This document shows, one piece after another, positions 14,672 to 15,941 of a stretch of 15,941 nt of DNA. The notes below the pieces were generated by a model. That model saw only the letters and a program-made list of their open reading frames with translations. It was not told the DNA's origin and made no database searches. The position numbers and the translations under genes were made by a program. The stretch is from Bacteroidota bacterium. Lineage in GTDB: Bacteria > Bacteroidota > Ignavibacteria > Kapaibacteriales > UBA2268. Numbering within the stretch: the stretch's first letter is position 1; each line of letters begins with the position of its first letter. The stretch is taken from positions 1 to 15,941 of the forward strand of contig DAHXMP010000417.1 in the NCBI GenBank assembly GCA_027371665.1. Reading direction: 5' to 3'.

Positions 14672-15941
14672 TTAATCGGGTTTATTGCCTTTGTCTTTCA
14701 TGTTCTTCATGTTTTTCATGTTCTTCATCTTCATCGGTTTTTCCTGAGATTCGGAATTTGAGGAACTGCTTTGGAAGTTGCTCAGTGCCTCCTTCAGGTT
14801 GCTATCGGAATCAATCATGAATTGAGCAGAGGTAACAATCGTCATGCCTTCGGAAATGCCGTCGAGCACTTGGTAAAAGCCGTTTGAATAAATGCCAAGA
14901 TTAACATCCTGCGGTTTAAACCTTCCGTCACCGAGAGAAACAATTACAATATCTTTTGATCCGGTGCGAATGACAGAGTTCTCCGGGATTGCAATATATT
15001 CTCCGAGATTTTTTCCCGTGATTTCAACATTTGCAAACATCGAGGGCTTTAACTGCCCATTATAGTTAGGGACATCAATGCGGATTTTTACTGTTCGCGA
15101 TTTTTCATCAATAGTGGGATAGATGAAAGAAACTGTTCCTTTGAAAATTTTACCTGGCATAAAATTGAATTTTAAATCCGCTTTGTCTCCAGGTTGAACT
15201 TTTTCGAGCTCATTTTCATAAATGTCTGCGAGTAACCATTGATTGGATAAATCTGCAATTTTGAGAAGTGGGGTTCCCGATTCGATTTTTTGCCCTTCGA
15301 GAACTTCCTTATCTAAAACTGTCCCGCTCGTTTTTGCGTATAATGTAACGTCGGTTTTGATTTGCTTTGTTTTTTTGATTCTTTCGATTTCATTATCCGT
15401 AACGTCGAGCAGTTGAAGCTTTTTTACAGCATTGTTTAGAAGGTCATTGCCTCCCGACTGTAAATCCCCGAATGAAGAACTTTTGAACCTGGATTGATAA
15501 GTTAAGGCGGTGAGAAGTTCCTGTTCTGCGGATACAAGTTCAGGAGAATAAATATCCATCAATTTTTCTCCTTTCCTTACATATTGTCCGGTATAATTTA
15601 CGTATAACTTTTCTATAAAACCTTCGACTCTTGTCGTTACAATATATTCTCTTTTTTCGTCAACGGTGAGAACTCCGTTGGTAATTATGTTTGTTGCTAT
15701 GTTCATTTTATGAACTTCAGTGGTTTTAACATTCATGTCCTGCACGACTTTAGGGTCAATTTTGACAATGCCTGAAGCCTCAGCATCGTCATCGTAAACA
15801 GGGACCAAATCCATACCCATAGCGTCCTTGCCGGGATGCTGATATATTTCACCGGGATTCATAGAAGAACGCCAGTAGATAATTTTTCTTTCAGATTTTG
15901 AAACAGGCTGAGATGAGTTCCTGACGGGTATGAGTTTCATT
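14672..15941 (-). CDS. cusB: CusB-type RND periplasmic adaptor (5' end outside window)
   Basis: The 422 residues visible are most of a membrane-fusion protein linking CusA to an outer-membrane channel. Near the left end IYWRSSMNPG and GKDAMGMDLVPVYDDD (21-52) form the methionine-containing heavy-metal-binding segment found at the start of many CusB proteins. The barrel and hairpin parts follow: VTTRVEGFIEKLYVNYTGQY and VRKGEKLMDIYSPEL (lipoyl-like half), a helical hairpin to about 195, TSGTVLDKEVLEGQKIESG (second lipoyl half), then WLLADIYENELEKVQPG and a beta-barrel. The C-terminus is unusual: MKMKNMKNMKNMKDKGNKPD (403-422), from a 9-bp tandem repeat. An ATG lies at 15940, but the usual signal peptide or membrane anchor is missing, so the true start is probably upstream of the window edge. 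The stop is followed directly by the hairpin element. Confidence 0.93.
   Translation of the reverse strand, partial: MKLIPVRNSSQPVSKSERKIIYWRSSMNPGEIYQHPGKDAMGMDLVPVYDDDAEASGIVKIDPKVVQDMNVKTTEVHKMNIATNIITNGVLTVDEKREYIVTTRVEGFIEKLYVNYTGQYVRKGEKLMDIYSPELVSAEQELLTALTYQSRFKSSSFGDLQSGGNDLLNNAVKKLQLLDVTDNEIERIKKTKQIKTDVTLYAKTSGTVLDKEVLEGQKIESGTPLLKIADLSNQWLLADIYENELEKVQPGDKADLKFNFMPGKIFKGTVSFIYPTIDEKSRTVKIRIDVPNYNGQLKPSMFANVEITGKNLGEYIAIPENSVIRTGSKDIVIVSLGDGRFKPQDVNLGIYSNGFYQVLDGISEGMTIVTSAQFMIDSDSNLKEALSNFQSSSSNSESQEKPMKMKNMKNMKNMKDKGNKPD
14699..14729 (-). repeat. 9-bp tandem repeat coding the Met-rich CusB tail
   Basis: On the coding strand the unit ATGAAGAAC occurs as three near-identical copies (one with ATGAAAAAC) ending in ATGAAAG, giving M-K-N repeats at residues 405-414. 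Such repeats can gain or lose units by slippage without breaking frame, so tail length may vary between strains. Confidence 0.7.

Overview
The window looks like a chromosome segment from a low-GC member of the Bacteroidota/Chlorobiota group, with Ignavibacteria or Kapabacteria as the best guess. Three things point there. A secreted protein ends in what looks like a type IX secretion (T9SS) sorting domain. Two genes have promoters of the Bacteroidota type (TTTG, 19-20 nt, TAnnTTTG). A DUF2795 protein sits close to rpsD and an Omp85 gene. No tRNA, rRNA, CRISPR array, transposase or phage gene was found. Every intact gene is on the minus strand; the only plus-strand gene is broken.

Left part (1-3600, minus): an envelope lipoprotein with a long Lys/Pro/Glu/Thr linker, a von Willebrand A-like domain and an OmpA-like peptidoglycan-binding domain, which runs off the left edge. 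Just upstream of it in transcription order is a half-length ClpB that has only the middle coiled coil and the second AAA+ module. Middle-left (3720-5300, plus): a T9SS-type secreted protein gene broken by three single-base frameshifts, each at a short homopolymer, then about 370 bases without an intact gene.

Centre (5309-9527, minus): two tandem paralogous outer-membrane-type proteins of unknown family separated by a large imperfect hairpin, then an Omp85/BamA-like assembly protein with about three POTRA domains. Next come a small acidic DUF2795 protein and a stand-alone rpsD without N-terminal zinc cysteines. rpsD has its own promoter, a good ribosome binding site and a clear intrinsic terminator.

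Right part (10964-15941, minus): a Cu(I)/Ag(I) efflux operon in the order cusB (5' end outside the window), cusA, and a small lipoprotein with a degenerate heavy-metal-binding domain. CusA keeps the three methionines of the Cu/Ag site. CusB has an N-terminal metal-binding segment and a Met/Lys-rich tandem-repeat tail. A 75-bp hairpin-forming element lies between cusB and cusA. The expected job is export of Cu(I)/Ag(I) from the periplasm or cytoplasm, with the methionine-rich and CPxC-containing parts handing over metal. An outer-membrane CusC/TolC partner is not in the window and may lie upstream of cusB.

I did not find a clearly new multi-gene system. The best leads are the half-ClpB, the hairpin element inside the cus operon, the Met-rich tail on CusB, and the tandem unknown OMP pair.
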